Positions 47,674 to 58,054 of a stretch of 64,000 nt of DNA are shown here, in pieces. Location of the stretch: NCBI RefSeq assembly GCF_900094705.1, contig NZ_FMAR01000002.1, positions 248,001 through 312,000 on the forward strand, in the 5' to 3' direction. The stretch is from Chitinophaga costaii. Its GTDB lineage: Bacteria; Bacteroidota; Bacteroidia; Chitinophagales; Chitinophagaceae. A program made the position numbers and the translations under genes. The stretch's first letter is position 1, and each line of letters starts with the position of its first letter. The notes beneath the pieces are model-generated. The model did not search any database and was not told the DNA's origin. It saw nothing but the letters and a program-made list of their open reading frames with translations.

Positions 47674-47747
47674 TCCTCCTTAGCTCAGTTGGTTAGAGCA
47701 TCTGACTGTTAATCAGAGGGTCGCTGGTTCAAGTCCAGCAGGGGGAG
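47674..47747 (+). tRNA. tRNA-Asn (GTT)
   Basis: A full 74-base cloverleaf: acceptor TCCTCCT with AGGGGGA, D-loop AGTTGGTTAGA, anticodon loop CTGTTAA with GTT, and T arm with GGTTCAAGTCC. CCA is not encoded. The 3' end (CCAGCAGGGGGAGCA) is the attachment core of the island that follows; the insertion keeps the tRNA intact because the element carries the same bases. Confidence 0.95.
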
Positions 47748-47749
47748 CA
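47735..47749 (+). repeat. Left attachment core (attL) in tRNA-Asn
   Basis: CCAGCAGGGGGAGCA in the tRNA 3' end is repeated exactly at 58761-58775. The 15-base direct repeat marks the island's ends. Confidence 0.8.
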
Positions 47750-47781
47750 CTTAACGGATGTCACCGGACATCCAAGGAATT

Positions 47782-47809
47782 AAAACCTGCGCTGGTCGCA
47801 GGTTTTTTT
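47782..47809 (+). terminator. Island-borne terminator after tRNA-Asn
   Basis: AAAACCTGCG pairs with CGCAGGTTTT around a five-base loop and ends with a T run. It lies inside the island and replaces the native tRNA terminator, which is now at 58776. Confidence 0.85.
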
Positions 47810-47975
47810 CGTTTGGGTTGATTCATCATTCCGTAGAATTCCGCTCATTTCCGCCATGTTTCTTGCAGGTTCTCTTGCACTTTTTCTGTCACTTTAGACA
47901 ATCCTCAATCCAAACCCTGTTCAACAACTACTGCTTTTCGATAATCATTTTGCATCACCCAAAAAAATTAAGCAA

Positions 47976-48520
47976 ATGGCAGTCTCAATTAAGATGAAAT
48001 TTAACTATCGGCGGAAGATCAATAAAAACGTGCGGTATCCGGTCCATATTTATGTCTATTTGGATGGTCCTGGGGAGAAGTATTATCCTGTGAAGCTTCC
48101 CCAGAACCCAACTAAGGACGAATGGTCCGGGGAAGACCATTCATGGGTTAAACCGATCAGTCCATACGCTTTCCAAAGTAACAATACTATTAAAGCACTT
48201 TTGACGATGTAGAAATGGCTGCACGCATTCGCAACTATTTGGCAAAGCAACCAGGTCAGAAAAATACCTATATGAGCCCGGCCTCCGTAAAATCACTTTT
48301 TGACAAGTTTCTAAAAGTGCTCAAATATGCGGCGGAAAATGACAAACTAATAGACACGGATACTGTGGCTGAAATTATGAGGAAAGTTTTTGTGAAAGTG
48401 CCGGATAGAGAAGAAGGATTGCATTGGGATGTGATTGATATCCGGAATTTAAAGAAGCTCACTGTTGCCTCCTTGATGGAGTCAAATCAGAGATCAGCAG
48501 TTATTTATGTTGCAAATTAA
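47976..48520 (+). pseudogene. Decayed tyrosine integrase (frameshifted, catalytic domain missing)
   Basis: The first frame (47976-48212) reads MKFNYRRKINKNVRYPVHIY and matches the N-terminal arm-binding domain of Bacteroidota tyrosine integrases. After about position 48195 the reading moves to another frame, giving FDDVEMAARIRNYLAKQPG and then a core-binding-like helical stretch to GLHWDVIDIRNLKKLT. A stop follows at 48520 and no catalytic Arg-His-Arg-Tyr domain is found. One indel near the T run (48196-48199) explains the shift. It lies where an island integrase is normally found, next to the attachment site. Confidence 0.65.
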
Positions 48521-48770
48521 TGGTTGCTGGTATTACAAGGACCTTATCTATATGAGACGTCAGGATGTTCTCTATGATCATGTATTTGGAATGTATGTCA
48601 CTGGAGCGCGTAGTAAAATGATGTGCCTCGCCTAGTTCCTCTTCCGGCTTGGGCTTAAGCCATTGCTGCTTGACGGTTAGATTCTTTTTCATGGGGAACA
48701 TTTAGAAGTAAAGAATTTGTGAGTAGACCAACCGGCGGTACATAAAAAGAGGCGTAGGTTAGACCCTATA

Positions 48771-48882
48771 TTCTCCGAGGGCTGCGACACCCTGATCACG
48801 AATAAGAACGCCCACGCCATAGCATGAGCGATTTACCCTATTTTATCGTGATCTTGGAAGGTCGCAGTTTCGGAGATCGAGA
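48771..48882. repeat. Long imperfect inverted repeat
   Basis: Left arm 48771-48805 and right arm 48843-48882 share blocks in reverse order: TTCTCCGA/CGGAG..GAGAA, GCTGCGAC/GTCGCAG and GATCACGA..TAA/TTA.TCGTGATC, around a 37-base loop. It could fold as one long RNA hairpin or be a remnant of a small mobile repeat. No gene lies in it. Confidence 0.6.
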
Positions 48883-48976
48883 ATAAAGCAAATGCGCTTA
48901 ATATTGTAAGGCCTGCAATTTTCCTTTTTTGCTTTAAAATGTATTGTATTTCATAAATAAGCATGATTGATTAACG

Positions 48977-49086
48977 ATTAATTATTATAGAATATACAAC
49001 ACTATTTATCGTTTATCCTACAATTTCCCCAATAAATAGTTAGCTATTCTGTAATAATATATTTTCATTCTATTAATTATTATAGA
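48977..49086 (+). promoter_or_regulatory. Three operator-like repeats before the XRE gene
   Basis: ATTAATTATTATAGA occurs exactly at 48977-48991 and 49072-49086. A third, inverted near-copy, TATTCTGTAATAATAT, lies at 49045-49060. The last copy is 15 bases before the XRE start, so these are good candidates for its own binding sites. Confidence 0.6.
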
Positions 49087-49101
49087 TAAACCTAACAATT
49101 A

Positions 49102-49320
49102 ATGACTTTATTGGGAGAATATCTGGCTCAAAAATCAGTAAATAAATCAGAGGTAGCCAGGAAAACGGGCTTATCCAGAGCAAGGTTGAATGAACTCACT
49201 CTACATGAGCGGAGCCATTTAAGAGCGGAAGAACTATATCTTATTGCATTGGCGATAGATGTTGCCCCTTGTGATCTGTTGAACGCATTGTATGGAAGTT
49301 TGAAGTTGAAGAAGAAATAG
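49102..49320 (+). CDS. Small XRE-family regulator before the restriction operon
   Basis: 72 residues, a single helix-turn-helix: YLAQKSVNKSEVARKTGLSRARLNELT, then SHLRAEELYLIALAIDVAPCDLLNALYG. This is the size of controller (C-protein-like) regulators of restriction-modification systems. It precedes hsdM by 159 bases on the same strand. Operator-like repeats upstream suggest self-regulation. Confidence 0.87.
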   Translation: MTLLGEYLAQKSVNKSEVARKTGLSRARLNELTLHERSHLRAEELYLIALAIDVAPCDLLNALYGSLKLKKK

Positions 49321-49479
49321 AATAGCCATATACTGACGCTCCTAATTTTTGTATGAAGATGGATTTTCAAAATAAAATCAGCTATATACAAAACAGCGTT
49401 CAACTTATAATTTGAGATATACACTTGAAATTACATAGTTCTTAAAAGTGAACCCAAAAGAATTAATAAAAGATAAAAA

Positions 49480-51027
49480 ATGACCAGCATAGCACAAAGA
49501 CAAGAATTGCAAGCTAAAATATGGAGAATAGCCAACGACGTACGTGGCTCTGTCGATGGATGGGATTTTAAACAATTTGTATTGGGTACACTCTTTTATC
49601 GCTTTATTAGTGAAAACTTTACCAATTACATTGAAGGTGGTGATGATAGCGTTAACTACGCAAATTATCCTGATAATAAAATCACTCCTGAAATAAAAGA
49701 TGATGCAATTAAAACAAAAGGATACTTCATTTATCCAAGTCAACTTTTTGTGAATGTTGCCAAGACAGCTAATACCAATACAAATCTTAATACAGACCTA
49801 AAAGCCATTTTTGATGCTATTGAAAGCTCTGCAAATGGCTATCCATCCGAACCGGATATAAAAGGATTGTTTGCAGACTTTGATACAACAAGCACTCGGC
49901 TTGGAAATACCGTTGAAGCCAAAAACGGCCGTTTAGCATCTGTTCTGAAAGGTGTTGAAGAACTGAATTTTGGGAATTTTGAAGATAACCATATTGACCT
50001 TTTTGGCGATGCCTATGAGTTTTTAATTTCTAATTATGCCGCCAATGCAGGAAAATCGGGTGGTGAGTTTTTTACGCCACAACACGTTTCAAAACTCATT
50101 GCCCAATTGGCAATGCACAAGCAAGACAAAGTAAACAAGATATATGACCCTGCGGCAGGTTCAGGCTCTTTGCTTTTGCAAGCCAAAAAGCATTTCGACA
50201 ATCATATTATTGAAGAAGGTTTTTATGGGCAGGAAGTAAACCACACCACGTACAACCTTGCTCGTATGAACATGTTTTTGCACAACATCAACTACGACAA
50301 GTTTAACATTGCCCTTGGCAATACACTCATTGACCCTCACTATGGAGATGAAAAACCATTTGATGCCATCGTTTCTAATCCACCATATTCTATAAAATGG
50401 ATTGGTGATGATGATCCAACACTCATTAATGATGATCGATTTGCACCTGCTGGTGTATTGGCTCCTAAATCTAAAGCAGATTTTGCCTTTGTGCTTCATG
50501 CCCTAAGTTATCTTTCAAGCAAAGGACGGGCAGCTATTGTTTGTTTCCCTGGCATCTTTTACCGTGGCGGTGCAGAACAGAAAATCAGAAAGTATTTGGT
50601 GGATAACAATTTTGTAGAAACCATTATCTCTTTAGCATCAAACTTATTTTATGGTACTACTATCTCCGTAAACATACTGGTACTTTCAAAACATAAGATT
50701 GAAAATAAAATCCAGTTTATTGATGCCAGTGGTGAAGCTTTCTTTAAAAAAGCCACCAACAACAATGTGCTTGAAGATAAGCACATTGGAAGAATTATGG
50801 AACTGTTCGACAGCAAACAAGATGTAGAACATATAGCAAAATCTATTGACAACAACAAGGTTGCTGAAAACGATTATAACCTTTCCGTCAGCTCTTATAT
50901 AGAGGCAAAGGACAATAAGGAGAAAGTAGATATTGTAAAATTAAATGCAGAATTATCGAAAACTGTAGAGAAGATAAATGCCTTGCGTACAAGTATTGAT
51001 GAAATTATTAAAGAAATTGAAGCATGA
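49480..51027 (+). CDS. hsdM: Type I restriction-modification methyltransferase subunit
   Basis: 515 residues. The HsdM N-terminal helical domain ([28 protein letters not shown]) is followed by the N6-adenine methylase fold with [12 protein letters not shown] at 223-234 (SAM binding) and NPPYS at 300-304 (catalytic). HsdM methylates adenine at the site chosen by HsdS. The stop overlaps the hsdS start as ATGA. First gene of hsdM-hsdS-prrC-hsdR. Confidence 0.96.
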   Translation: MTSIAQRQELQAKIWRIANDVRGSVDGWDFKQFVLGTLFYRFISENFTNYIEGGDDSVNYANYPDNKITPEIKDDAIKTKGYFIYPSQLFVNVAKTANTNTNLNTDLKAIFDAIESSANGYPSEPDIKGLFADFDTTSTRLGNTVEAKNGRLASVLKGVEELNFGNFEDNHIDLFGDAYEFLISNYAANAGKSGGEFFTPQHVSKLIAQLAMHKQDKVNKIYDPAAGSGSLLLQAKKHFDNHIIEEGFYGQEVNHTTYNLARMNMFLHNINYDKFNIALGNTLIDPHYGDEKPFDAIVSNPPYSIKWIGDDDPTLINDDRFAPAGVLAPKSKADFAFVLHALSYLSSKGRAAIVCFPGIFYRGGAEQKIRKYLVDNNFVETIISLASNLFYGTTISVNILVLSKHKIENKIQFIDASGEAFFKKATNNNVLEDKHIGRIMELFDSKQDVEHIAKSIDNNKVAENDYNLSVSSYIEAKDNKEKVDIVKLNAELSKTVEKINALRTSIDEIIKEIEA

Positions 51028-52190
51028 GTTATTTAGATAAATTATTACAAGGTGCAGAAGTGGGATGGATGCCTTTGGGGGAGGTTTCCAATGTTTTACG
51101 TGGCAAAAGACTAACACGTCAAGAATTATCGCAACATGAAAAATATCCAGTTTTTCACGGTGGCATAGAGCCATTGGGATTTTATTCCAAATCTAATCGA
51201 CCAGCCGATACAGTTATGATAATTAATGTAGGTGCTTCTGCTGGCACAGTTGGTTATAGTCCTGTAGCATTTTGGTCATCTGACGGTTGTTTTTGCATTG
51301 AACATTCGGAAGTTATAAACAATAAGTTTCTCTACTATTTTTTAATAGGCGAACAGCATTTCTTAAAATCAAAAGTTAGAGTTGCAGGGATACCTACCTT
51401 AGACAATTTTGTAGTTGAGAAACTCAAAATCCCAATTCCACCATTAGAAGTTCAAAAAGAAATTGTTCGTGTTCTCGACACATTTACAGAGCTTACAGCA
51501 GAGCTTAAAGCAGAGCTTACAGCTCGTAAACAACAGTACGAATATTATCGTGATAAACTGTTGAATTTCAATAACTTAAATGGGTGTGGTTATAAATGGT
51601 TAACTATGAGTGAGTTAGGAAATTATAAATTATCTTATGGCTCAGGAGCTTCCGCAATAGAATTTGACGGAGACACGAGATATATTCGCATCACTGACAT
51701 TACTGAAGATGGGAATTTGACAGATGTCCCAATGTCGCCAAGTAATTTTGAGGAAAAATATTTACTGAAAGACGGTGATATTTTATTGGCTCGTAGCGGT
51801 GCAACAGTTGGAAAAAACTTTTACTTCACAGAAAAATTTGGAAAAGCAATCTATGCCGGTTATTTAATCCGTGTTCAGGTTAATAGAGAGATTGCAGTAC
51901 CGAAATATATTTATCATTATCTAAATTCATGCGAATACAATCATTTTATAGCGCAAACGAAAAGTAGCGGTTCGCAACCAAACATAAATGCACAACAATA
52001 CGGAAGTTTTAAAATCCCCGTCCCGTCCCTCGAAGAACAACAACGCATTGTTAACATCCTCGATAAATTCGACATACTCACCACTTCCATTAGCGAAGGT
52101 CTTCCAAAGGAAATTGAGTTAAGGAAAAAGCAGTATGAATACTACCGTGATTTATTATTAACCTTTCCTCAGAATACCATAGAATCATAA
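51024..52190 (+). CDS. hsdS: Type I restriction specificity subunit
   Basis: 388 residues. Two target-recognition domains (about 10-135 and 195-345) alternate with conserved helices: [19 protein letters not shown], with [14 protein letters not shown], near 145-185, and a second copy, [17 protein letters not shown] with [14 protein letters not shown], at the end. The half-repeats are typical of HsdS. No inverted repeats that would allow phase variation are seen. It directs methylation and cutting to a two-part site. Confidence 0.95.
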   Translation: MSYLDKLLQGAEVGWMPLGEVSNVLRGKRLTRQELSQHEKYPVFHGGIEPLGFYSKSNRPADTVMIINVGASAGTVGYSPVAFWSSDGCFCIEHSEVINNKFLYYFLIGEQHFLKSKVRVAGIPTLDNFVVEKLKIPIPPLEVQKEIVRVLDTFTELTAELKAELTARKQQYEYYRDKLLNFNNLNGCGYKWLTMSELGNYKLSYGSGASAIEFDGDTRYIRITDITEDGNLTDVPMSPSNFEEKYLLKDGDILLARSGATVGKNFYFTEKFGKAIYAGYLIRVQVNREIAVPKYIYHYLNSCEYNHFIAQTKSSGSQPNINAQQYGSFKIPVPSLEEQQRIVNILDKFDILTTSISEGLPKEIELRKKQYEYYRDLLLTFPQNTIES

Positions 52191-52191
52191 A

Positions 52192-53322
52192 ATGGCACAG
52201 TCATTAATTGAGATAGCTCAAACGCTTAAAGATGCTGATAAAAAAGTACAGTTAATCTATGCTTTTAATGGCTCTGGCAAAACACGGCTGTCCCGTGAAT
52301 TTAAAGAGTTGATAGCCCCGAAAGAACTTGATGCAGAGCAGCAAGAGGAATCAGGCACTAAAATACTTTACTATAATGCTTTCACAGAAGATTTGTTTTA
52401 CTGGGATAATGATTTGGATGCCGATTCCGATAGAAAGCTAAAAATACAGCCTAATAGTTTTACATATTGGGTACTTCGAGAGCAAGGTCAAGACAGAAAT
52501 ATTGTTGAGAATTTCCAACAATTAACAAATGATAAATTAACCCCACAATTCAGTGAAGATTTCACTGAGGTTCGCTTTTCGTTTGAGCGGGGAAATGAAA
52601 ATGATACCGAATTTGTGAAAATCTCGAAAGGCGAAGAAAGTTGTTTCATTTGGAGTGTTTTTTTTAGTTTAATTGAGCAAGTGATAAGTGTACTAAACAT
52701 TGCTGAAAAAGAAATTCGTGAAACTGACCAATATAATAATCTGGATTATATTTTCATTGATGACCCGGTAAGCTCATTAGATGATACTCACCTAATTGAA
52801 TTGGCTGTAAATATTGCTGAATTAATAAAGTCAAGCACTTCAGAATTAAAATTCATAATCACCACACATAATCCGTTATTCTATAATGTGCTTTTTAATG
52901 AATTTAATAGAGTCAAAAGCACGAAGAAAATGCGGTTAGAAAAATTAAACGATGGTACTTTTTCCATAGGTGAATTGGCAAGTGACTCTCCCTTTTCGTA
53001 TCACTTATTTCTTTTATCAGAATTAGAAAAAGCTATACAACCACCAAGCGATATTAAAAAATTTCATTTCAATTTTCTTCGTAACATATTAGAAAAGACA
53101 TCCACTTTTCTTGGATACAATAAATGGGAAGACCTTTTGCCACAGGAATCACGTGAAGCGTATTACAAACGAATTATAAATCTCTCAAGTCATTCTAAAC
53201 ATAATGGCGATGAAATTTCGATTGTTGAAGAAAATGATAAGAGAGTATTGGGCTTTTTAGTAGGTGAGATAAAAAGGATGTACGGATTCAAATCAATTGT
53301 AAAAAATAACGAAACAGAATAG
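52192..53322 (+). CDS. prrC: PrrC-type tRNA-Lys anticodon nuclease
   Basis: 376 residues, close along its length to E. coli PrrC (396). The N-terminal ATPase has FNGSGKT at 25-31 (Walker A), SKGEES at 145-150 (signature) and [11 protein letters not shown] at 188-198 (Walker B), with TTH at 224-226. The C-terminal nuclease keeps the residues known as catalytic in E. coli PrrC (Arg320, Glu324, His356): Arg297 and Glu301 in [11 protein letters not shown], His334 in LSSHSKHN. PrrC sits silent in the type I enzyme and cuts tRNA-Lys when a phage inhibits restriction. Gene order hsdM-hsdS-prrC-hsdR is that of the EcoprrI cassette. The start follows hsdS by one base. Confidence 0.92.
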   Translation: MAQSLIEIAQTLKDADKKVQLIYAFNGSGKTRLSREFKELIAPKELDAEQQEESGTKILYYNAFTEDLFYWDNDLDADSDRKLKIQPNSFTYWVLREQGQDRNIVENFQQLTNDKLTPQFSEDFTEVRFSFERGNENDTEFVKISKGEESCFIWSVFFSLIEQVISVLNIAEKEIRETDQYNNLDYIFIDDPVSSLDDTHLIELAVNIAELIKSSTSELKFIITTHNPLFYNVLFNEFNRVKSTKKMRLEKLNDGTFSIGELASDSPFSYHLFLLSELEKAIQPPSDIKKFHFNFLRNILEKTSTFLGYNKWEDLLPQESREAYYKRIINLSSHSKHNGDEISIVEENDKRVLGFLVGEIKRMYGFKSIVKNNETE

Positions 53323-53323
53323 A

Positions 53324-56300
53324 ATGTCACAGTATAAAACCATAGCGGAATCAAAAAATTTTATTGTACTTGATAAATTTACCAAGTATTATGAGGTGAA
53401 TGAAACACCTGCTGTTTATCAGACGGAGTCGGCATTGGAGCATGAATTTATTCAAGACCTAATCTATCAGGGTTATGAAAATCCTTTGAGCATAAATACA
53501 CATCAAGCGATGTTGGCAAATGTAAGAACCCAACTACAATCGCTTAACGATGTAGCTTTTTCGGATGCTGAGTGGATTCGTTTTGTAGAAGAATTTTTAG
53601 ATAAACCAAGTGATAGCCTTGTTGAAAAAACAAGAAAAATACACGACAACTATATCTATGATTTTGTTTTCGATGATGGTCATATCCAAAACATCTACTT
53701 AGTAGATAAAAAAAATATTGCACGTAATAAAGTGCAGGTCATTAAACAATTTGAACAAAAAGGCACACATGCCAATCGTTATGATGTTACCATATTAGTG
53801 AATGGCTTACCCCTGGTGCAAGTAGAGCTTAAAAAACGAGGAGTTGCAATACGAGAGGCTTTTAATCAGGTGCATCGTTATTCCAAAGAAAGTTTTAATA
53901 GCAGTAATTCACTTTATAAATACATACAGCTATTTGTTATATCAAATGGTACGGACAGCCGGTACTTTGCCAACACGGTAAAACGAGATAAAAACAGCTT
54001 CGACTTTACTATGAACTGGGCAAAGGCTGATAATACATTAATCAAAGACCTAAAAGACTTTACGTCAACATTTTTCCAAAAGCATACTTTATTAAATGTA
54101 TTGCTTACCTATTCTGTTTTTGACACGAGTGATACACTGCTTGTTATGCGACCTTATCAGATTGCTGCAACAGAACGCATGTTATGGAAAATAAAAAGTT
54201 CTTATGAAGCAAAGAAATGGTCAACAACAGAGGGCGGTGGTTATGTTTGGCACACCACAGGTTCAGGCAAAACGCTTACCAGTTTCAAAGCAGCACGATT
54301 AGCAACTCAATTAGACTTTATTGATAAAGTATTCTTTGTAGTGGACCGTAAAGACCTGGACTTTCAAACGATGAAAGAATATCAGCGTTTCTCTCCTGAT
54401 AGCGTAAATGGCTCCGATAGCACAGCAGGTTTAAAGAGAAATATTGAAAAGGAGGATAATAAGATTATTGTAACAACCATACAGAAACTAAATAACCTCA
54501 TGAAAAATGAGGGCGATTTAGCCATATATCAAAAGCAGGTAGTTTTCATTTTTGATGAAGCACACCGTTCTCAGTTTGGCGAAGCGCAAAAGAATCTGAA
54601 AAAGAAGTTTAAAAAGTTCTATCAATTTGGTTTTACCGGAACACCCATTTTTCCGCAAAATGCTTTGGGTGCTGATACTACAGCAAGTGTATTTGGTAGT
54701 GAATTGCACTCATATGTAATTACCGATGCCATTAGGGACGAAAAAGTACTGAAATTTAAAGTAGATTATAATGATGTTCGTCCCCAATTTAAGAGCATTG
54801 AAACGGAAATTGATGAAAAGAAACTAAGTGCAGCAGAAAACAAAACGGCTTTGCTGCATCCTGCCCGTATTAAAGAAATATCACAATATGTTTTACAGAA
54901 TTTCAAGGTAAAAACGCATAGGAACCAAGGAAGTAACAAGGGTTTTAACGCCATGTTTGCTGTAAGTAGTGTTGATGCAGCCAAATGTTATTATGAGGAA
55001 TTAAACAATTTACAAAAGGATAGAGATAAACCTTTAAGGATCGCGACAATCTTTTCTTTTGCAGCCAATGAGGAACAAAGGGCAATCGGTGAAATAGTAG
55101 ATGAAAGTTTTGAGCCCTCTGCAATGGATAGCAGTTCTAAAGAGTTCTTGACTAAAGCTATCAATGATTACAATGCAATGTTCAAAACCAGTTATGGAGT
55201 TGACAGCAATGAGTTTCAAAATTATTATCGTGACCTTGGAAAACGGGTAAAAAATAAAGAGGTTGACCTAATTATTGTTGTTGGAATGTTCTTAACCGGA
55301 TTTGATGCTCCTACACTCAATACATTGTTTGTTGATAAGAATCTGCGTTATCATGGCTTGATTCAAGCCTTTTCACGAACAAATAGAATTTATGATGCAA
55401 CAAAGACTTTTGGAAATATTATTACGTTCAGAGATTTAGAAAAAGCAACCATTGATGCTATTACGCTGTTCGGAGATAGCAATACCAGGAATGTAGTTCT
55501 TGAAAAGAGTTTCAAAGAATATTTAGAAGGCTTTACAGACATTGTTACAGGTGAAGCACGTAGAGGTTATGTGGAGGTAGTAAAAGAGTTAAATGGGAAA
55601 TTCCCTAACCCTGACGAAATCGTAAAAGAGAAAGACAAAAAGGAATTTGCAAAACTATTCGGAGAGTATTTGAGAGTTGAAAACATTCTACAGAACTACG
55701 ATGAGTTTAATCATCTCAAAGCATTTCAAGAAATAGATATAAATAATGCTGACGCTATTCAATCCTTTAAAAAGGAGCATTTTGTTACGGATGAGGAAAT
55801 AGCCTCCATGAAGAAGATTGAATTGCTGAAAGAGCGTACTATACAGGATTATCGTTCTACTTACAATGATATACGAGACTGGTTAAGGCGTGAGAAAAGC
55901 GGGGCAGCATCTGAAGAATCTACTATAGCTTGGGATGATGTAGTCTTTGAAGTGGACTTACTCAAATCGCAAGAGATAAATCTTGATTATATTCTCGAAT
56001 TAATTTTTGAGCACAACAAAAAGACAAAAGACAAAGCCTCTTTAATTGAAGAAATACGCAGGGTTATTCGTGCAAGTGTTGGTAATAGAGCAAAAGAGAG
56101 TTTGGTAGTTGATTTCATTAATGAAACTGAGCTTGATACCCTTCAGGATAAAGCAAATGTTATTGATTCATTCTTTGCATATGCTCAAAGCAAACAGAAA
56201 GCTGAAGCCTCAGAATTAATTGTAGATGAAAATTTGAATGAGGAAGAAGCAAAACGTTATATAACAACTTCTTTAAAGCGAGAATACGCAAGTGAAAACG

Positions 56301-56431
56301 GAACAGAACTGAATGCTCTTTTACCGAAAATGAGTCCTTTAAATCCTCAGTATTTGACAGTAAAACAAAGGGTATTTCAAAAACTAACCTCTTTCATTGA
56401 AAAGTTTAAGGGAGTAGGTGGTCAACTTTAA
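53324..56431 (+). CDS. hsdR: Type I restriction subunit (nuclease/translocase)
   Basis: 1035 residues. The PD-(D/E)xK nuclease has Asp154 (YDVT) and Glu168-x-Lys170 (VELKK). The helicase lobes have HTTGSGKT at 310-317 (Walker A), FDEAH (DEAH box), TGTPIF and the late [17 protein letters not shown] with QAFSRTNR. HsdR pumps DNA and cuts when it is blocked. One base follows the prrC stop. A broken second copy of part of this gene lies at 58473-58738. Confidence 0.95.
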   Translation: MSQYKTIAESKNFIVLDKFTKYYEVNETPAVYQTESALEHEFIQDLIYQGYENPLSINTHQAMLANVRTQLQSLNDVAFSDAEWIRFVEEFLDKPSDSLVEKTRKIHDNYIYDFVFDDGHIQNIYLVDKKNIARNKVQVIKQFEQKGTHANRYDVTILVNGLPLVQVELKKRGVAIREAFNQVHRYSKESFNSSNSLYKYIQLFVISNGTDSRYFANTVKRDKNSFDFTMNWAKADNTLIKDLKDFTSTFFQKHTLLNVLLTYSVFDTSDTLLVMRPYQIAATERMLWKIKSSYEAKKWSTTEGGGYVWHTTGSGKTLTSFKAARLATQLDFIDKVFFVVDRKDLDFQTMKEYQRFSPDSVNGSDSTAGLKRNIEKEDNKIIVTTIQKLNNLMKNEGDLAIYQKQVVFIFDEAHRSQFGEAQKNLKKKFKKFYQFGFTGTPIFPQNALGADTTASVFGSELHSYVITDAIRDEKVLKFKVDYNDVRPQFKSIETEIDEKKLSAAENKTALLHPARIKEISQYVLQNFKVKTHRNQGSNKGFNAMFAVSSVDAAKCYYEELNNLQKDRDKPLRIATIFSFAANEEQRAIGEIVDESFEPSAMDSSSKEFLTKAINDYNAMFKTSYGVDSNEFQNYYRDLGKRVKNKEVDLIIVVGMFLTGFDAPTLNTLFVDKNLRYHGLIQAFSRTNRIYDATKTFGNIITFRDLEKATIDAITLFGDSNTRNVVLEKSFKEYLEGFTDIVTGEARRGYVEVVKELNGKFPNPDEIVKEKDKKEFAKLFGEYLRVENILQNYDEFNHLKAFQEIDINNADAIQSFKKEHFVTDEEIASMKKIELLKERTIQDYRSTYNDIRDWLRREKSGAASEESTIAWDDVVFEVDLLKSQEINLDYILELIFEHNKKTKDKASLIEEIRRVIRASVGNRAKESLVVDFINETELDTLQDKANVIDSFFAYAQSKQKAEASELIVDENLNEEEAKRYITTSLKREYASENGTELNALLPKMSPLNPQYLTVKQRVFQKLTSFIEKFKGVGGQL

Positions 56432-56741
56432 ATAAGGACAAAGTAGAATTTGATTAATTAAATGTTTTATGATAATAACGTTTTCCCTCAAAACGCTATT
56501 GCGGCCATCAATCAGTGTTATTTAAACCTATCTCATTGCCAATTCCAGCGCCAATGACATCTGCCACTTCAGGTGATACCGTCAGAACTGGTTTGTTTTT
56601 CTTCCTATATCCGTACTCATAGTACGAATAAACCACCTAACTTAAACTTATCTAATAAATATCCTTGTGATAAACCGAGCGTTGGGACTGATTCCTTTCT
56701 ATAGAGAATTACAATACTGAATTTCAATCGTCAATTAATCT
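56432..56741. other. Intergenic region between hsdR and hipT
   Basis: 310 bases between convergent genes. AT-rich with no gene and no strong hairpin that I can see; both operons must end here. Confidence 0.5.
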
Positions 56742-57728
56742 TCAAGTCTTTTCCAGTTGCCGCAATCGACCTTGATACGATTGCAAATAATTACGCTTGG
56801 TGGTTTCATCCAGATAGGACGCCGACGTTAATTCCTTCACCTTATCTGTTTGGGAAAGCATAAGTTGCCTGATTGCATCGAAGGAGGCCAGTGAAATGCC
56901 GACCTGATCGGCTAATATGGAGAACTGCTGCATAATTTTCCCCTGCGCCAAACTTTTGGGGAGTAAGCCATCATCTAAGGCGAAATCCTTGTCCTTAATG
57001 TGAATCCAGCTGTTAAGCAAGTCATACGCCGGACTTAGCCGGTAATCCCCCATCGGCGTTTCGAGGAGAGAAAAATTCTTGAAATGTGCATCACCATTTG
57101 AGAATAGATAGTTGAACATAAGCAGTTTCAATAATTTGGGCGCTTCTACGGGATAAGCCGGGACGTATTTTTGCATGAGCTGAAATAACTCCAAATAGTT
57201 ACCCAGATATTTATAATGTTCTCCATGTGTTTGAGGCGTGCGCCCGGCTAGAGATGCAAAATCTTCTTGCGCGAGTTTTCTATCATTTTCATCGACATCA
57301 AAACGTTTGGTTATGTACGCAGGTGCTCCATTACGGAAGAAGATCAGCGCATTCTCCGCCGTTTCGATATGATATACTTGCCGCGCAATCTGCATGGTAA
57401 GGTGTTCATTTGCGGGCATCTGGTCCGGTCGCCGGCCGGCTGCCGGAATTGGTTTCAGGATGTAACTACCTCGTTCGCCCTCGTTAATCAATCGAAGTTT
57501 GTTCTTCTCGAGTAGAACGGAGAATTTTTCTTGTACACCTGAGATGGACATGTGTTTTCTATTTTCATCAAAGAGTTCGTCCATTGCCACATTAGAGGCG
57601 GGTGAATCGTAGGGAAGAAGATGACTCACTTTACGGCCCTTGAAAACTCTGACGAGTGCCGTTCGGCTATAAGTATTGTAGCCGGGGGCCAGCGTACCGG
57701 GACAATGTTGGATATCTGGTAAACTCAT
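56742..57728 (-). CDS. hipT: HipT/HipA-like kinase toxin
   Basis: 328 residues covering only the HipA kinase core; the usual N-terminal domain is a separate gene. The Gly-rich loop contains the SIS motif at 61-63 (MSISGVQEKFSVLL), where HipT of E. coli O127 autophosphorylates. ATP-site Lys is in ILKP near 92, the catalytic loop is NGDAHFKN at 211-218, and the metal Asp is in SPAYDLL near 236. HipT and HipA phosphorylate aminoacyl-tRNA synthetases (TrpRS for HipT) and stop translation. The target here is not known. It follows hipS by two bases. Confidence 0.87.
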   Translation of the reverse strand: MSLPDIQHCPGTLAPGYNTYSRTALVRVFKGRKVSHLLPYDSPASNVAMDELFDENRKHMSISGVQEKFSVLLEKNKLRLINEGERGSYILKPIPAAGRRPDQMPANEHLTMQIARQVYHIETAENALIFFRNGAPAYITKRFDVDENDRKLAQEDFASLAGRTPQTHGEHYKYLGNYLELFQLMQKYVPAYPVEAPKLLKLLMFNYLFSNGDAHFKNFSLLETPMGDYRLSPAYDLLNSWIHIKDKDFALDDGLLPKSLAQGKIMQQFSILADQVGISLASFDAIRQLMLSQTDKVKELTSASYLDETTKRNYLQSYQGRLRQLEKT

Positions 57729-57730
57729 GT

Positions 57731-58054
57731 TTATTCGATTTTTGACACGGTAACCGCGCCGATGGTATCTGTTTGTGCAATCGTCAGCAATAACCCGAAA
57801 TAGTCGGTCTTGTCCAAGTGGTTAAGCTGGCAAACGACCTGTTTGTTTGACCCTTCCGGCAGCATGTTGTAGAAGAATGGGAATAGGTAACTAGAATGGT
57901 ATGGTGAGGCGATCTTCGGCAATGTAAGGCTGATCGACGGCTTACTGCTGTCTTCTACCCACGATGCGTTATACTGGAATGTGAATGTACCGTCATCATG
58001 TTGTGTTAGTACGCCGGCTTCTTGACCTTTGAAAAGAATCTTGGCTGCTCTCAT
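57731..58054 (-). CDS. hipS: HipS-like antitoxin (HipA N-terminal domain)
   Basis: 107 residues matching the N-terminal domain of HipA: KILFKGQEAGVL, FTFQYNASWVED, SISLTLPKIASPYHSSYLFPFFYNMLPEGSNKQVV. In the three-part HipBST system this small protein, HipS, is the antitoxin. Its start overlaps the hipB stop by one base. Confidence 0.83.
   Translation of the reverse strand: MRAAKILFKGQEAGVLTQHDDGTFTFQYNASWVEDSSKPSISLTLPKIASPYHSSYLFPFFYNMLPEGSNKQVVCQLNHLDKTDYFGLLLTIAQTDTIGAVTVSKIE

Larger units (their letters stand above)
48521..49101. other. Non-coding stretch between the integrase relic and the XRE gene
   Basis: Contains a long inverted repeat (48771-48882), three operator-like repeats near 48977-49086 and otherwise AT-rich DNA. 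A 66-codon minus-strand frame at 48501-48701 is present but unsupported. Confidence 0.5.

Noticed and set aside
48501-48701. 66-codon minus-strand frame near the integrase relic
   Set aside because: Overlaps the end of the integrase remnant, no recognisable family, and no promoter or base-use support.
51024-52190. Phase-variable hsdS by inversion
   Set aside because: The half-repeats are the normal conserved helices. I found no inverted repeats or silent hsdS copies beside it.
56432-56741. A gene in the gap between hsdR and hipT
   Set aside because: Frames are short and AT-rich with no pattern.
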